From contig CALQCM020000022.1 of the NCBI GenBank assembly GCA_943329075.2, positions 1 to 64,000 on the forward strand: 64,000 nucleotides of DNA, read 5' to 3'. The notes beneath the pieces were generated by a model, which made no database searches, had not been told where the DNA came from, and saw only the letters and a list, made by a program, of their open reading frames with translations. Of the stretch, positions 8,873 to 18,165 are shown piece by piece (position 1 is the stretch's first letter; every line of letters begins with the position of its first letter). The position numbers were made by a program, and so were the translations under genes. The DNA comes from Chitinophaga pinensis (GTDB lineage: Bacteria; Pseudomonadota; Gammaproteobacteria; Burkholderiales; SG8-41).

Positions 8873-10042
8873 TCAGCTCGGCAGTTGCAGCACGTACTTA
8901 GCAATGATATTTCTTTGAATTTCGCTCGAGCCGCCGTAAATTGTCGCAGATCGCGCATAATAAAAGGTGGTCAGAAAATCGATCTCGACGTCGTCTATGT
9001 TCTGTAGTCCGTCGCCAACGCCGTCTTCGGCCCCTGTCTCGATTAGTAGTTCAGTAAGCCGCTGCCAGGTTTCCATGCCCCAGATCTTAAGCGATGACAC
9101 ATCTTGCCCGAGCGGCTCTCCGCGCTTGACCTGCTCGACGAAACGGCCGTACAGCGAGCCCAGATCCTCCACGTCCATGGTGAGTGTGGCATATTTATCT
9201 ACGAATCCCGAATCGGAAAAAAGTCCTTTGGCCTTGGCAAGCATCTGCAAACGTCGAAGTGCGTATTGCGAACGACGAGGGCTACCAATATTGAGACGTT
9301 CGAACGACAGCAGCGCTTTGGCGACACGCCACCCATCGTCGAGCTTTCCAACAAGGGCATCTACTGGGACACGAACGTTATCAAAAAATATTTCACAGAA
9401 TTCCTGGTGACCTGCAATATTCCGCATCGGCCGTATCGTAATGCCCGGCGAAGCAAGATCAACCAGCAGGAAACTTATACCCTCTTGCTTTTTATTTGTG
9501 TTCTTTTTCGTGCGAACAAGGACGAACATATGCGTCGAATCGTGGGCCATCGAAGTCCACGTCTTCTGTCCGTTAATCACGAAATTTTCGCCATCAATTA
9601 AGGCGCTGGTCTGAAGATTCGCAAGATCCGATCCTGCATTCGGCTCTGAATAACCCTGGCACCAGATGTATTCTCCTGATGCATTCCGCGGCAGATAGAA
9701 ACGCTTTTGCGCTTCGGTACCAAACTTCATGATGGTCGGCCCGACATGGGTTATTCCCTTGTCCGGGCTTGCAACCACGCCGTAACGCTCCAGTTCCTCA
9801 ATGAAGATCACCATCTTCCCGCCGTTAAGGCCCATGCCGCCGTATTCAACGGGCCAGCTTGGCGCAATCCACCCTTTCAAATAGAGCGCGCGCCACCATT
9901 CCATAATTTCGTCGCGTTTGACGCGCCGGAGCATGAAGCGCAGTTTCTGCGGATAGTTCTGTTCAATAAATGCTCGAACTTCGCAGCGGAAATTGGCGTC
10001 ACTTAGTGCGTTGTAATCTCGTTCGTTTTCGGGCAAGGTCAT
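8873..10042 (-). CDS. Acyl-CoA dehydrogenase family protein, catalytic-type subunit
   Basis: A 389-residue flavin-dependent acyl-CoA dehydrogenase that would introduce an alpha-beta double bond in an acyl-CoA. Visible are WCQGYSEPNAGSDLANLQTS (flavin/substrate segment), NGQKTWTSMA, and near the C-terminus IYGGSSEIQRNIIAKYVL, the FAD-binding signature. The ATG at 10042 overlaps the stop of the upstream dehydrogenase by ATGA; a longer frame reaches 10105 but would overlap that gene by 67 bp. The tight pairing with a divergent partner resembles heteromeric acyl-CoA dehydrogenases of steroid and cyclic-acid degradation, in which two different subunits form one enzyme. Confidence 0.88.
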   Translation of the reverse strand: MTLPENERDYNALSDANFRCEVRAFIEQNYPQKLRFMLRRVKRDEIMEWWRALYLKGWIAPSWPVEYGGMGLNGGKMVIFIEELERYGVVASPDKGITHVGPTIMKFGTEAQKRFYLPRNASGEYIWCQGYSEPNAGSDLANLQTSALIDGENFVINGQKTWTSMAHDSTHMFVLVRTKKNTNKKQEGISFLLVDLASPGITIRPMRNIAGHQEFCEIFFDNVRVPVDALVGKLDDGWRVAKALLSFERLNIGSPRRSQYALRRLQMLAKAKGLFSDSGFVDKYATLTMDVEDLGSLYGRFVEQVKRGEPLGQDVSSLKIWGMETWQRLTELLIETGAEDGVGDGLQNIDDVEIDFLTTFYYARSATIYGGSSEIQRNIIAKYVLQLPS

Positions 10043-11205
10043 AGCTGTGCCCCCAGCGCATAGCGCGCATATCTCCGCCTGTGACAGGCTGCGTTTCCAA
10101 GCCATGCGGACAATACCAGTGCACGCTTTAGGTAAAGGCCAGCGTCGAATTCATCGGTAAAACCCATCGCGCCGTGTATCTGTATAGTTTCCCTGACAAT
10201 ACGCAGTGCCGCATCAGAGCAGCGAGCCTTGACGCGGCTGGCAATAATCGCACGCTGTTTTGCATCCGGACGGTTACGCAATGCTTCAAGAGCGCTTTCC
10301 AAGACGGCCGAAGCGAGTTGCTGTTGGATGAAGAGATCCACTGCGCGGTGCTGCAACGCCTGAAAACTGCCTATAGGCTTACCGAACTGCTCGCGATTAC
10401 GCATGTAATCAAGGCTCATTTTCAGCGCACTCTTCATAAGGCCCATCAATTCGGCTCCCGCAATCACGGTGGCATAATCGCGAGCCGTCTCCAGTGCCAC
10501 TCGTGCTGCTTCGCCGCGCGCTAGGCGATGCCGCGAGGGAACCGCTACGTCCTGTAGACGCAGCACGCCAAAATGGCGACCGTCCGCGAGTAGCGTGTAA
10601 TCGCGTTGCAGACCTACCGCATCGGCGGGCACCCAGTACAATTCCGGTCCAGCCGCGGTAACAGCAGAAACAAGGAAGCCCTCCGCTGCCTTACCTGCTA
10701 GCACATACCGTTTAATACCGTTCAACCTGATTTCATGCCCTATATGTTCGACCGACATGGCACTCAAATTAACGTCAAGCTCGCCGGGTTCCTCCTGCCA
10801 AGCCAATGCAACCCGTTGCTCCCCCGCAACGATTCGAGTCAGTAGTTCTTGGGCGAGTTCGTTAGGGGCGCATGCGGAGAGCGCAGTGGTCGTCATGCAA
10901 CCCATCGCATTGAACGGCTCTGGTATCAGCGCGGCACCAAGTCCCTCAGCGACGATGGCAGCTTCGGTTAACCCCAAGCCCAGCCCTCCCATTGCCTGAG
11001 GAACGAGGATGCCGAGCCAACCAAGATCAGCAAGCCGCTTCCAGAACGACGGGTCGCAATCAACCCCATCCGCGCGTAAGCGTCGAACGCGGCTCATATC
11101 ACACAGGCGACGCACGAAATCAGTCACGCTGTCGCGCAACATCCCTTGTTCTGCGACCGTGCCCTCAACTTCTATTCCTATTACCGCCGCCTCCGACTTG
11201 CTCAT
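10039..11205 (-). CDS. Acyl-CoA dehydrogenase family protein, partner subunit
   Basis: A 388-residue acyl-CoA dehydrogenase homologue. The N-terminal helical domain contains FWKRLADLGWLGILVPQAMG, and the C-terminal domain has MRNREQFGKPIGSFQALQHR and IQIHGAMGFTDEFDAGLYLK. It lacks the YGGSSEIQRN signature of its neighbour. The ATG at 11205 overlaps the preceding racemase-like gene by ATGA, and its stop overlaps the next dehydrogenase by ATGA, so the three proteins are translationally coupled. I infer an obligate heteromer with the product of 8873-10042. Confidence 0.85.
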   Translation of the reverse strand: MSKSEAAVIGIEVEGTVAEQGMLRDSVTDFVRRLCDMSRVRRLRADGVDCDPSFWKRLADLGWLGILVPQAMGGLGLGLTEAAIVAEGLGAALIPEPFNAMGCMTTTALSACAPNELAQELLTRIVAGEQRVALAWQEEPGELDVNLSAMSVEHIGHEIRLNGIKRYVLAGKAAEGFLVSAVTAAGPELYWVPADAVGLQRDYTLLADGRHFGVLRLQDVAVPSRHRLARGEAARVALETARDYATVIAGAELMGLMKSALKMSLDYMRNREQFGKPIGSFQALQHRAVDLFIQQQLASAVLESALEALRNRPDAKQRAIIASRVKARCSDAALRIVRETIQIHGAMGFTDEFDAGLYLKRALVLSAWLGNAACHRRRYARYALGAQL

Positions 11206-12335
11206 TTCACCACGCCCAATTCCTTCAGTTGTTCGATCTGGCACTGCGTTTTCCATCCCTTCAGCGCCTGCGTCGCGTTTGGTGGCTGTGGTGGATGTGG
11301 CTTGTCAGGCACTGTGCGACTAAAGCGCGGCGCTGGTGCCGGTTGCACGATACCATCGATTTCGACAAACGTTCCTCGTGCACGCAAGTGAACGTGCTCC
11401 GGCGCCTCTGCCAATGTCAGTACGGGTGCAAAACAGGCATCGGTATTTTCGAGCAAATCACACCACTCGGCTGCGCTACGCGTTTTGAACCTCTCGGACA
11501 ACAATGTGCGCAGGCGTAGGTCGTTCTGTTTGGCGTACGGGTTGCCGATTTCAGCGTCGGAAAATCCCATAAGCCGCAAAAACTCATCGCGAAAGCGCTT
11601 TTCGATCGGCGCTACGGATACCCAGCGTCCGTCCGCACATTCGTAGACATCGTAATAGTACGCTCCAGAGTCATGGCTATTGGCACCACGCTCAAGCGAT
11701 ATCATGTCACCTGCGTATCGTCCAAAAAATGACGTCATCTGCGACAATGTGCCATCCACTATCGAGGCATCGACGACCTGCCCCTCTCCGGACGCTCGCG
11801 CCTCCAGTACAGCGGAGAGTATCCCGATAGCAAGATAGAGAGCGCCACCCGCGTAGTCACCGAGCAAATTAAGAGGCGCTGTCGGTGGACTACCCTTGCG
11901 TCCAATCGCATAAAGTGCCCCAGTCAATGCGATATTGTTGATCTCGTGGGCGGCGACCTTAGCCAGTGGGCCATCCTGACCGAAACCGGTAATACGGCCG
12001 TAGACAAGTCGTGGATTGCGCTCGATGCACTGCGCCGGCCCCAATCCCAACCTTTCCGCCACTCCCGGACGGTAGCTCTCGATTAGAGCATCTGCCTGTG
12101 AGACCAGGTCCAGAACAAGTTCAACTGCCATTGGCTCTTTGAGATCAAGGGCAATAGACTTGCGGTTACGCAATAGCAGGTCAAATTTAAGGGGACGCGG
12201 GTTGCCCAACTCAACGGGCTGCTCCCGGTCGATACGCAGGACCGTTGCACCAAGGTCGGCGAGCAGCATCCCGCACATGGGTCCCGGCCCTATACCCGCC
12301 AGCTCAATTACTTTTATATCCGCAAGAGGCCCCAT
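11202..12335 (-). CDS. CaiB/BaiF family protein, alpha-methylacyl-CoA racemase-like
   Basis: A 377-residue class III CoA-transferase-fold protein whose details fit alpha-methylacyl-CoA racemase. The start reads KVIELAGIGPGPMCGMLLA. His130 (VAAHEIN), Asp160 (LLGDYAGGA) and Glu245 (PIEKRF) align with the catalytic His, Asp and Glu of bacterial racemases. It would invert the 2-methyl stereocentre of a branched acyl-CoA so that the following dehydrogenases can act. The ATG at 12335 lies 9 nt after the enolase-family stop; a much longer frame to 12464 has no homology in its extension. It is paralogous to 13465-14592. Confidence 0.83.
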   Translation of the reverse strand: MGPLADIKVIELAGIGPGPMCGMLLADLGATVLRIDREQPVELGNPRPLKFDLLLRNRKSIALDLKEPMAVELVLDLVSQADALIESYRPGVAERLGLGPAQCIERNPRLVYGRITGFGQDGPLAKVAAHEINNIALTGALYAIGRKGSPPTAPLNLLGDYAGGALYLAIGILSAVLEARASGEGQVVDASIVDGTLSQMTSFFGRYAGDMISLERGANSHDSGAYYYDVYECADGRWVSVAPIEKRFRDEFLRLMGFSDAEIGNPYAKQNDLRLRTLLSERFKTRSAAEWCDLLENTDACFAPVLTLAEAPEHVHLRARGTFVEIDGIVQPAPAPRFSRTVPDKPHPPQPPNATQALKGWKTQCQIEQLKELGVVK

Positions 12336-12343
12336 CGGTTGAC

Positions 12344-13444
12344 TTAGTCCAGACGGTATTTCGCAAGCTTCTCGGCATCTAGCGCAACGCCAATGCCCGG
12401 CCGATCTGGAATTATCATGCAACCTTCCCGGATCTCTATTTCCTGATCGATTAAACAAACGCATTCATCCGCGAAGTAACTCATTTCATGCGCGTGCTGA
12501 GTTTCATAGATACAAGCAAAATGCGCCGATGCTAGAGAACAGATATGCATGTCGGCGTTGCTACCATTGTGGACTGCGCAGTGAAAAGCCTTGGTCAGCG
12601 CCAAGATTTCGCGTGAAATGGTATAACCCGTCCGCACGCACTTGATGACCACCGAACGCAACGCACCGAGCTCTAGTTCGTCCCGCACATCGTCGAGCAT
12701 CGTGCAACTGTCATCTCCGGTAAATGCGATGGAGCTCTTTTGCGCAACGAGCAGCTTCCCTCGCCCGTGACGAGCGGGCAACGGCTCTTCGATCAGCGCG
12801 ATATCAAGATCTTCTAGCGCAGGCAGCACCTCCATCAACAGTTCCGGTGTGTAACTCTGGTTCATATCCACAGAAATTTCTATAGCGTCGCCAATCTGCC
12901 GACGTAACGCCCTCAATACCGCGAGGTCAGTTCTAGTGTCCAAACCGCACTTCACTTTTAGTGCGCGAAAGCCATACCTTGCCATCATGCGCTCAGCTTC
13001 GGCCAGCACGTCCTCCTGCTTCGTACTGCGGATGCGCCAGTTCAATGGCACGGGACGTGGGCTTCCCCCGAGCAATTCCGCACAACTAATACCGAGGCTC
13101 TTGGCTTGCGCATCGTGAAGCGCCAGATCAATTGCGGCTTTGCCCGCTAAATTGCCCACAATTTCGGACATCAACCGGGTTGCGTGCGCTGTATCGTAAG
13201 CGTTAATACCCACCAACCGGGGAGCAAGATGCCGCTCAATGATGGCAACTATGGACTGCTGTGTTTCCCCATACACTGTTGGACGCGGTGCGGCGTCAGC
13301 TATACCCTCCACGCCGTTAGATAGTCTGATTACGACGATCACGTGGTCTATTTTGTTTATCTCCCCGCGCGCCCACTTGATAGGGTGCCTCATCGGGATG
13401 GATACCGGGATTGCCTCTATAGCCTGTAGTGTCGTCGTCTGCAT
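12344..13444 (-). CDS. Enolase superfamily (muconate-lactonizing / dipeptide-epimerase type) enzyme
   Basis: A 366-residue enolase-superfamily protein that would abstract a proton alpha to a carboxylate using Mg2+. All expected residues of the muconate-lactonizing subgroup are visible: Lys163-x-Lys165 (LKVKCG), metal ligands Asp193 (SVDMNQ), Glu219 (LIEEP) and Asp244 (TGDDS), and the opposite-face Lys268 (VVIKCV). Possible activities include cycloisomerase, o-succinylbenzoate synthase and epimerase/racemase. It lies between two racemase-like genes in one operon (9 and 21 nt spacings), which makes a stereochemical or ring-related step in the same pathway plausible. Confidence 0.85.
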   Translation of the reverse strand: MQTTTLQAIEAIPVSIPMRHPIKWARGEINKIDHVIVVIRLSNGVEGIADAAPRPTVYGETQQSIVAIIERHLAPRLVGINAYDTAHATRLMSEIVGNLAGKAAIDLALHDAQAKSLGISCAELLGGSPRPVPLNWRIRSTKQEDVLAEAERMMARYGFRALKVKCGLDTRTDLAVLRALRRQIGDAIEISVDMNQSYTPELLMEVLPALEDLDIALIEEPLPARHGRGKLLVAQKSSIAFTGDDSCTMLDDVRDELELGALRSVVIKCVRTGYTISREILALTKAFHCAVHNGSNADMHICSLASAHFACIYETQHAHEMSYFADECVCLIDQEIEIREGCMIIPDRPGIGVALDAEKLAKYRLD

Positions 13445-13464
13445 AAAATTAAGATCGTTCCAGC

Positions 13465-14592
13465 CTAAACAATGTTCGATTCACGCAGCCGAGCAATTTC
13501 AGCGGGCTCTTTCCATCCCTTTAGCGCCTCGACCGGATCTGGATGCTGCGGAGGGATAGGCGTAGCGGGTTTTGTTCGACTGAAGCGCGGCGTCGGTGCA
13601 GGCTGCATTATCCCGTCGATTTCTACGAATGCCCCACGCGCCTTAAAATGCTTATGTTGCGGCGCGTCGACCATTGTTAGAACGGGGGCAAAACAGGCAT
13701 CCGCTCCTTCGAAACGCCTGCACCAATCCTCGCGACTCCGCGTCTTAAATAGGCGCGCGAGTTTGACGCGCGCGCCGGCCCAGGTCGAGCGGTCCTTACG
13801 ATCGCCCAGATCGGTAGCATCTAAATTCATGACGCGCAAAAATTCCGCATAAAACCGGTCTTCGATAGCACCAACCGACACCCAGTGTCCGTCGCCGCAC
13901 TCGTAGGAGTCATAATAAAATGCTCCAGAATCAAGTGTATTTGACCCTCGCTCCAGCGAAAATAATCCGCCAGCATAAAGTCCGTAAATGGAAGTAAGGA
14001 GCGATGCCGTGCCATCAACTATGGCTGCATCCACAACCTGCCCTTTGCCAGATTTTCGCGCTTCCAATATACCGGCCAGCAGACCTAGTGCGAGATACAT
14101 AGCCCCACCACCATAATCAGCAAGGCGCAATGGCGGAGCTGGCGCCCCCCCCTTACGTCCAATTGCGTTCAACCCACCAGTAATTGCAATGTAATTTAGA
14201 TCGTGCGCAGCCGCTTGAGCCAACGGCCCATCCTGTCCCCAGCCGGTAATACGGCCGTAGACCAGCTTAGAATTGCGCGCGAAACAAGCCTCTGGGCCCA
14301 CCCCCAGCCTTTCGGCCACGCCAGGCCTAAAGCATTCGATAAAAGCGTCAGCAGAACTAGCAAGATCCAGCACAACCTCAACTGCGGCAGGATTCTTGAG
14401 GTCAAGTGCAATTGAGCGGCGACCGCGCAGCAGCAAATCGTATTTCAACGGCCGCTCCGCACCGAGCTCAACCTTATGCCTACGTTCGATACGCAACACC
14501 GTGGCGCCCAAATCTGAGAGCACCATCGCGCACATTGGTCCGGGGCCTATCCCCGCCAGTTCGATAATTTTCACTCCCTTTAGTGGCCCCAT
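13465..14592 (-). CDS. CaiB/BaiF family protein, alpha-methylacyl-CoA racemase-like
   Basis: A 375-residue paralogue of 11202-12335, with the same signature KIIELAGIGPGPMCAMVLSD and the racemase triad His130 (AAAHDLNY), Asp159 (LADYGGGA) and Glu244 (GAIEDRFY). It probably epimerises a 2-methyl-branched acyl-CoA. Two such genes in one operon suggest two substrates, or a heteromer. I chose the ATG at 14592, where the conserved N-terminus begins; an extension to 14631 would overlap the upstream gene. Confidence 0.83.
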   Translation of the reverse strand: MGPLKGVKIIELAGIGPGPMCAMVLSDLGATVLRIERRHKVELGAERPLKYDLLLRGRRSIALDLKNPAAVEVVLDLASSADAFIECFRPGVAERLGVGPEACFARNSKLVYGRITGWGQDGPLAQAAAHDLNYIAITGGLNAIGRKGGAPAPPLRLADYGGGAMYLALGLLAGILEARKSGKGQVVDAAIVDGTASLLTSIYGLYAGGLFSLERGSNTLDSGAFYYDSYECGDGHWVSVGAIEDRFYAEFLRVMNLDATDLGDRKDRSTWAGARVKLARLFKTRSREDWCRRFEGADACFAPVLTMVDAPQHKHFKARGAFVEIDGIMQPAPTPRFSRTKPATPIPPQHPDPVEALKGWKEPAEIARLRESNIV

Positions 14593-14606
14593 CTCCGAAA
14601 GTCCTG

Positions 14607-15836
14607 TTATTTTTTTTTCAAAAGTTCGCATTCAGGAGAGCGGTGCACCGCACCAGCAGCGACTAGGCTGTCGATCTCAGCCTGCGCCAAGCCCGCCTCA
14701 AGCAAGACTTCGAAAGTGTGCTCCCCGATCAGGGGCGCATGCCGGTTATTGCTAGGTTTTGACTTTGACCATCTAGAAGGAACTGAAGTAGCGATCAGTG
14801 TTCCTTCGCTCGGATGCTCAACTTTCCTGATAAACCCTACTTGCCGAAGATGAGGATCCTCCATCAGGGTTTCTAGTGTGTGCATAGGCATCACAGGAAG
14901 ATCCGCTCGCCTAAACAAAATGATCCAATCATCGGTATCCTTTTTCATCAACTCGGGCTCGATGGTATTAAGGAATTCGACTAAGTGCTCGTTGCGACTC
15001 ACGCGTGTAGTAAAACGTTTGTCAGCTTTCATTTCTGATCGCTCTATCACGTCCCAGAACCGCTCGTATTGCGAGTCTCTTGCAAACCAGAAACAAACAT
15101 AACCATCACGCGTCTTGAGCGGCCAACGGTTCATAACCCGTAAGCTCTTCATCGGCCCAATCGGAGGTTCGAATGTCCTTCCCCACAAATGCTCTGACAA
15201 CACATACTCAGCCAATGTCTCGAACAAAGGCAATTGCACTGCCTGACCCTGTCCTGTTTTTTCCCGAAAGAGTAACGCGGCCAAAACCGTTTGGACCAAA
15301 ACTAATCCAGAATTTCGATCCACTACATTTAGAGGTAAATATCTGGGTTTTCCGCCAGTCAACTCCGCCTGTAGAGCAGGCATCGCTGTCATGCCCTGAA
15401 TAACGTCATCGTATGCGGGCATGTCTTGATAGGGGCCATCTGAACCGTAACCGCAGATACCACAGTAAACTATCCGGGCATTAACCGCTGCCACATCATC
15501 ATATGTTAGCTTCAGGCGCGCCATTGCAAGCGGTCGAACGTTATAAATAATTACATCAGCCGTTTTGCAAAGCGTCAACAGAACCTCACGTCCTGCAGGA
15601 TTTTTCAGGTCTATGGCAATGCTGCGCTTGCTTCGATTAGTGTGCAGGAACTGCGATCCCATTGAGCGTCGGCGTGCAGGACCAGAATTGCGCTGGCCAT
15701 CCCCCTGGATCGGTTCAACCTTGACGATGTTGGCGCCCAAGTCACCCATCATACGAGCCGCATACGGACCGGCCAACTCTGATGTCATGTCAATAATCGT
15801 AAAACCGGCAAGTGGCCCTGAAACTTCAGAACTCAT
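14607..15836 (-). CDS. CaiB/BaiF family CoA transferase
   Basis: A 409-residue class III CoA transferase. The segment IDMTSELAGPYAARMMGDLG is the family N-terminal motif, and Asp173 (NVVDRNSG) is the expected nucleophile. Unlike the racemase-like genes downstream it lacks their His/Asp/Glu pattern, so a true CoA transfer, activating an acid entering the pathway, is more likely. It follows the TctC gene at 15898 by 61 bp, consistent with uptake then activation. Confidence 0.86.
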   Translation of the reverse strand: MSSEVSGPLAGFTIIDMTSELAGPYAARMMGDLGANIVKVEPIQGDGQRNSGPARRRSMGSQFLHTNRSKRSIAIDLKNPAGREVLLTLCKTADVIIYNVRPLAMARLKLTYDDVAAVNARIVYCGICGYGSDGPYQDMPAYDDVIQGMTAMPALQAELTGGKPRYLPLNVVDRNSGLVLVQTVLAALLFREKTGQGQAVQLPLFETLAEYVLSEHLWGRTFEPPIGPMKSLRVMNRWPLKTRDGYVCFWFARDSQYERFWDVIERSEMKADKRFTTRVSRNEHLVEFLNTIEPELMKKDTDDWIILFRRADLPVMPMHTLETLMEDPHLRQVGFIRKVEHPSEGTLIATSVPSRWSKSKPSNNRHAPLIGEHTFEVLLEAGLAQAEIDSLVAAGAVHRSPECELLKKK

Positions 15837-15897
15837 TAAATCTCCTAATTGTTTTTACGCTGACTCGCCGCACGCCATAATAAGTCCAAACATTAGG

Positions 15898-16914
15898 CTA
15901 TTGCTCTCCTCCAATCCCAGCCTGACGCGCAACGTTACTCCACTTTTCTACCTCGCTAATTAACATCTTACGAAAAGCATCGGGCGACATGATTGTCGGC
16001 TCTGCTGCCTGCGACTCTAGGCGTTTCACAATATCCGGGGCACGCAAGACTGCCGCAACTTCAGAATTCAGCCTGCCAAGTATGTCGGCTGGCAACTTAG
16101 GTGGGCCAAGAATTCCCCACCATACTATGCTTTCGTATCCGGGAACACCGGCTTCGGAAAGCGTCGGCACCTCTGGCAAAACCGCTGTGCGGGTAAGACT
16201 CGTCACTGCGAGAGGCTTCAAGCGCCCAGCCCGAATATTAGGCAAACCTGATATGACCGTGATTATGATCATTTCGACTTGACCAGAGATAACATCGATC
16301 ATTGCTGGTCCACCGCCCTTGTATGGGACATGTTGGACGTTTATGCCAGCCATGCCCTTGAGCAGCTCGCCCGCGAAATGATGCAGACCAGCAGGCGTAG
16401 TTGATGCATAGCGCAGCAAACCCGGCTTGTCTTTGGCCAGCGCAATCAATTCTTTCACGGAATTAATCTGTAGCGTAGGCCCGAGAGCCAGAACGTTGGG
16501 GCCACTACCAATCAACGCAACGGGCGTAAACGAACTTACGGGGTCATACGGAAGTTGTTTATGAGTAGCCGGCGTCATGGTATGTGTCACAGACACTAAT
16601 CCCAACGTATAACCGTCCGGCCGTGCTCGTGCCACAATGTCTGTGCCGACGATCGCGCTGCCGCCGGCGCGGTTATCAACCACAATCTGCCGCCCCAACC
16701 TGGCGGTCAGGCTCATCGCCACAAAACGCCCCACGATGTCGTTGCTTCCACCGGGCGCCACAGGAATCACGAAACGGATCGGTTTCGCCGGATATTCGTT
16801 TTTGAGATCGACCGGACCTGCTGAGCTAGACCCAACCACCAAGAAGCAACCAAGCAATACAATAACTTGACTGGTCGCCATGTGGAATTGGAAGCAACTC
16901 AAAAAAGCGCTCAT
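15898..16914 (-). CDS. TctC/Bug family substrate-binding protein
   Basis: A 338-residue exported binding protein, first gene of the minus-strand operon that runs to 5252. GGGGGAGGG lies 7 nt before the ATG. A signal peptide (VIVLLGCFLVVGSSSAG) is followed by FVIPVAPGGSNDIVGRFVAM and VVDNRAGGSAIVG, matching the TctC ligand loops, and VQHVPYKGGGPAM. It probably captures the acid that the downstream CoA transferase activates; the ligand itself cannot be read from sequence. Confidence 0.88.
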   Translation of the reverse strand: MSAFLSCFQFHMATSQVIVLLGCFLVVGSSSAGPVDLKNEYPAKPIRFVIPVAPGGSNDIVGRFVAMSLTARLGRQIVVDNRAGGSAIVGTDIVARARPDGYTLGLVSVTHTMTPATHKQLPYDPVSSFTPVALIGSGPNVLALGPTLQINSVKELIALAKDKPGLLRYASTTPAGLHHFAGELLKGMAGINVQHVPYKGGGPAMIDVISGQVEMIIITVISGLPNIRAGRLKPLAVTSLTRTAVLPEVPTLSEAGVPGYESIVWWGILGPPKLPADILGRLNSEVAAVLRAPDIVKRLESQAAEPTIMSPDAFRKMLISEVEKWSNVARQAGIGGEQ

Positions 16915-17155
16915 GATTTACCCTCCCCCAAAACAACTATAAATACTTTTACGCTGCCTTTGTGTTGCTATTATTTTTTTATATGATAAAAAATTCCATA
17001 TCAATCGAATATTCCGAATGACTGCTTCTGATATTTATTGTATATGTATTGTATATCGTTTTTTGTAACATACCTGCGCATTTGAATTCGATTCCGGCAT
17101 ACAGTAAATCTTTGAAGGACTGGACGGTGCCAGACCACCAACATGGAGGAATGAA
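16915..17155. promoter_or_regulatory. A/T-rich divergent intergenic region
   Basis: About 240 bases separate the minus-strand operon (starting 16914) from the plus-strand TctC-acyl-CoA synthetase-CoA transferase operon (starting 17156), so promoters for both must lie here. The core is strongly A/T-rich. The nonamer ATTGTATAT occurs twice, at 17037-17045 and 17048-17056, an 11-bp period that would put both copies on the same DNA face. That is suggestive of a regulator site, but no regulator gene is adjacent. Confidence 0.4.
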
Positions 17156-18142
17156 ATGGGCAAAACGGCCTACACTGCAGCGCTGTATTGTGTCGCTGGA
17201 CTCGCATTGCCTAATGCAGTCATAGCTGCAGAAGATCTTAGTCCTTACCCTGTAAAGGCCATTCGCATGGTAGTGCCCTATCCACCTGGAGGAGGGAGCG
17301 ACGTCGTGGGACGGCAAGTTGCCCAAAAACTCTCCGTCGGTTTGGGGCAAACAGTAATCGTGGACAATCGAGCAGGTGCAGCAGGAAACTTGGGGGCGGA
17401 GTTGGTGGCAAAATCCCCGCCAGATGGTTACACGATACTACTTGGCGGAAGCAGTACGCTTGCGGTGAGCCCAAGCCTTTATGCGAAGTTACCGTTTGAT
17501 TCTATGCGCGACTTTTCTCATATAACAATGCTAATCATTGTTCCCAACGTCCTAGTCGTCCACCCTTCACTACCAGTCTCATCTGTAAAAGAACTAATTA
17601 GTCTAGCCAAGGCGCACCCCAAAGACCTTAACTTTTCCTCCCAAGGAAATGGTAGCGTCGGACACCTATCTGGCGCCATGTTGAATGTAATGGCGGGCAT
17701 TAACGTAGCGCATATTCCGTACAAGGGGGCAGCGCCCGCGATTACATCGCTGATTAGCGGAGAAACGCAGATGCTTTTTGACAGCCCATTTTCCGCATTG
17801 CCGCAAGTCAAGGCTCGAAAGGTTAAGGCGCTGGCAGTAAGCAGCCTTAAGCGCATCGCCATCTTAAAAGATATACCGACAGTTGCTGAATCCGGTGTAA
17901 TAGGTTTCGAAGCAGGAATATGGTATTCACTTCTCGCCCCCGCCCGTACATCCCGCAACATTGTCGAACGCCTCCACCGAGAGGCATATCAGGCGCTTAA
18001 CTCACCTGATATGCGCGACACATTTATTGGTCAAGGCGCTGAAATCGTTGGTAGCTCGCCAGAGGAATTCAGCGCTTACCTCCAAAAAGACATTGTACGC
18101 TGGGGTAAAATCATCAGCTCAGCAGGCGTACGCGCAGATTAA
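17156..18142 (+). CDS. TctC/Bug family substrate-binding protein
   Basis: A 328-residue periplasmic binding protein with a signal peptide ending about AVIAAED. PYPPGGGSDVVGRQVAQKL, VIVDNRAGAAGNLG and DGYTILLGGSSTL are the ligand-loop motifs, and IAHIPYKGAAPAI-like sequence (here VAHIPYKGAAPAI) is present. GGAGGAATGAA gives a good ribosome site 7 nt before the ATG. It begins a plus-strand operon with the acyl-CoA synthetase (18166) and CoA transferase (20349), consistent with import followed by CoA activation. Confidence 0.88.
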   Translation: MGKTAYTAALYCVAGLALPNAVIAAEDLSPYPVKAIRMVVPYPPGGGSDVVGRQVAQKLSVGLGQTVIVDNRAGAAGNLGAELVAKSPPDGYTILLGGSSTLAVSPSLYAKLPFDSMRDFSHITMLIIVPNVLVVHPSLPVSSVKELISLAKAHPKDLNFSSQGNGSVGHLSGAMLNVMAGINVAHIPYKGAAPAITSLISGETQMLFDSPFSALPQVKARKVKALAVSSLKRIAILKDIPTVAESGVIGFEAGIWYSLLAPARTSRNIVERLHREAYQALNSPDMRDTFIGQGAEIVGSSPEEFSAYLQKDIVRWGKIISSAGVRAD

Positions 18143-18165
18143 ATAAATTGAACGTGGAGACAAAA

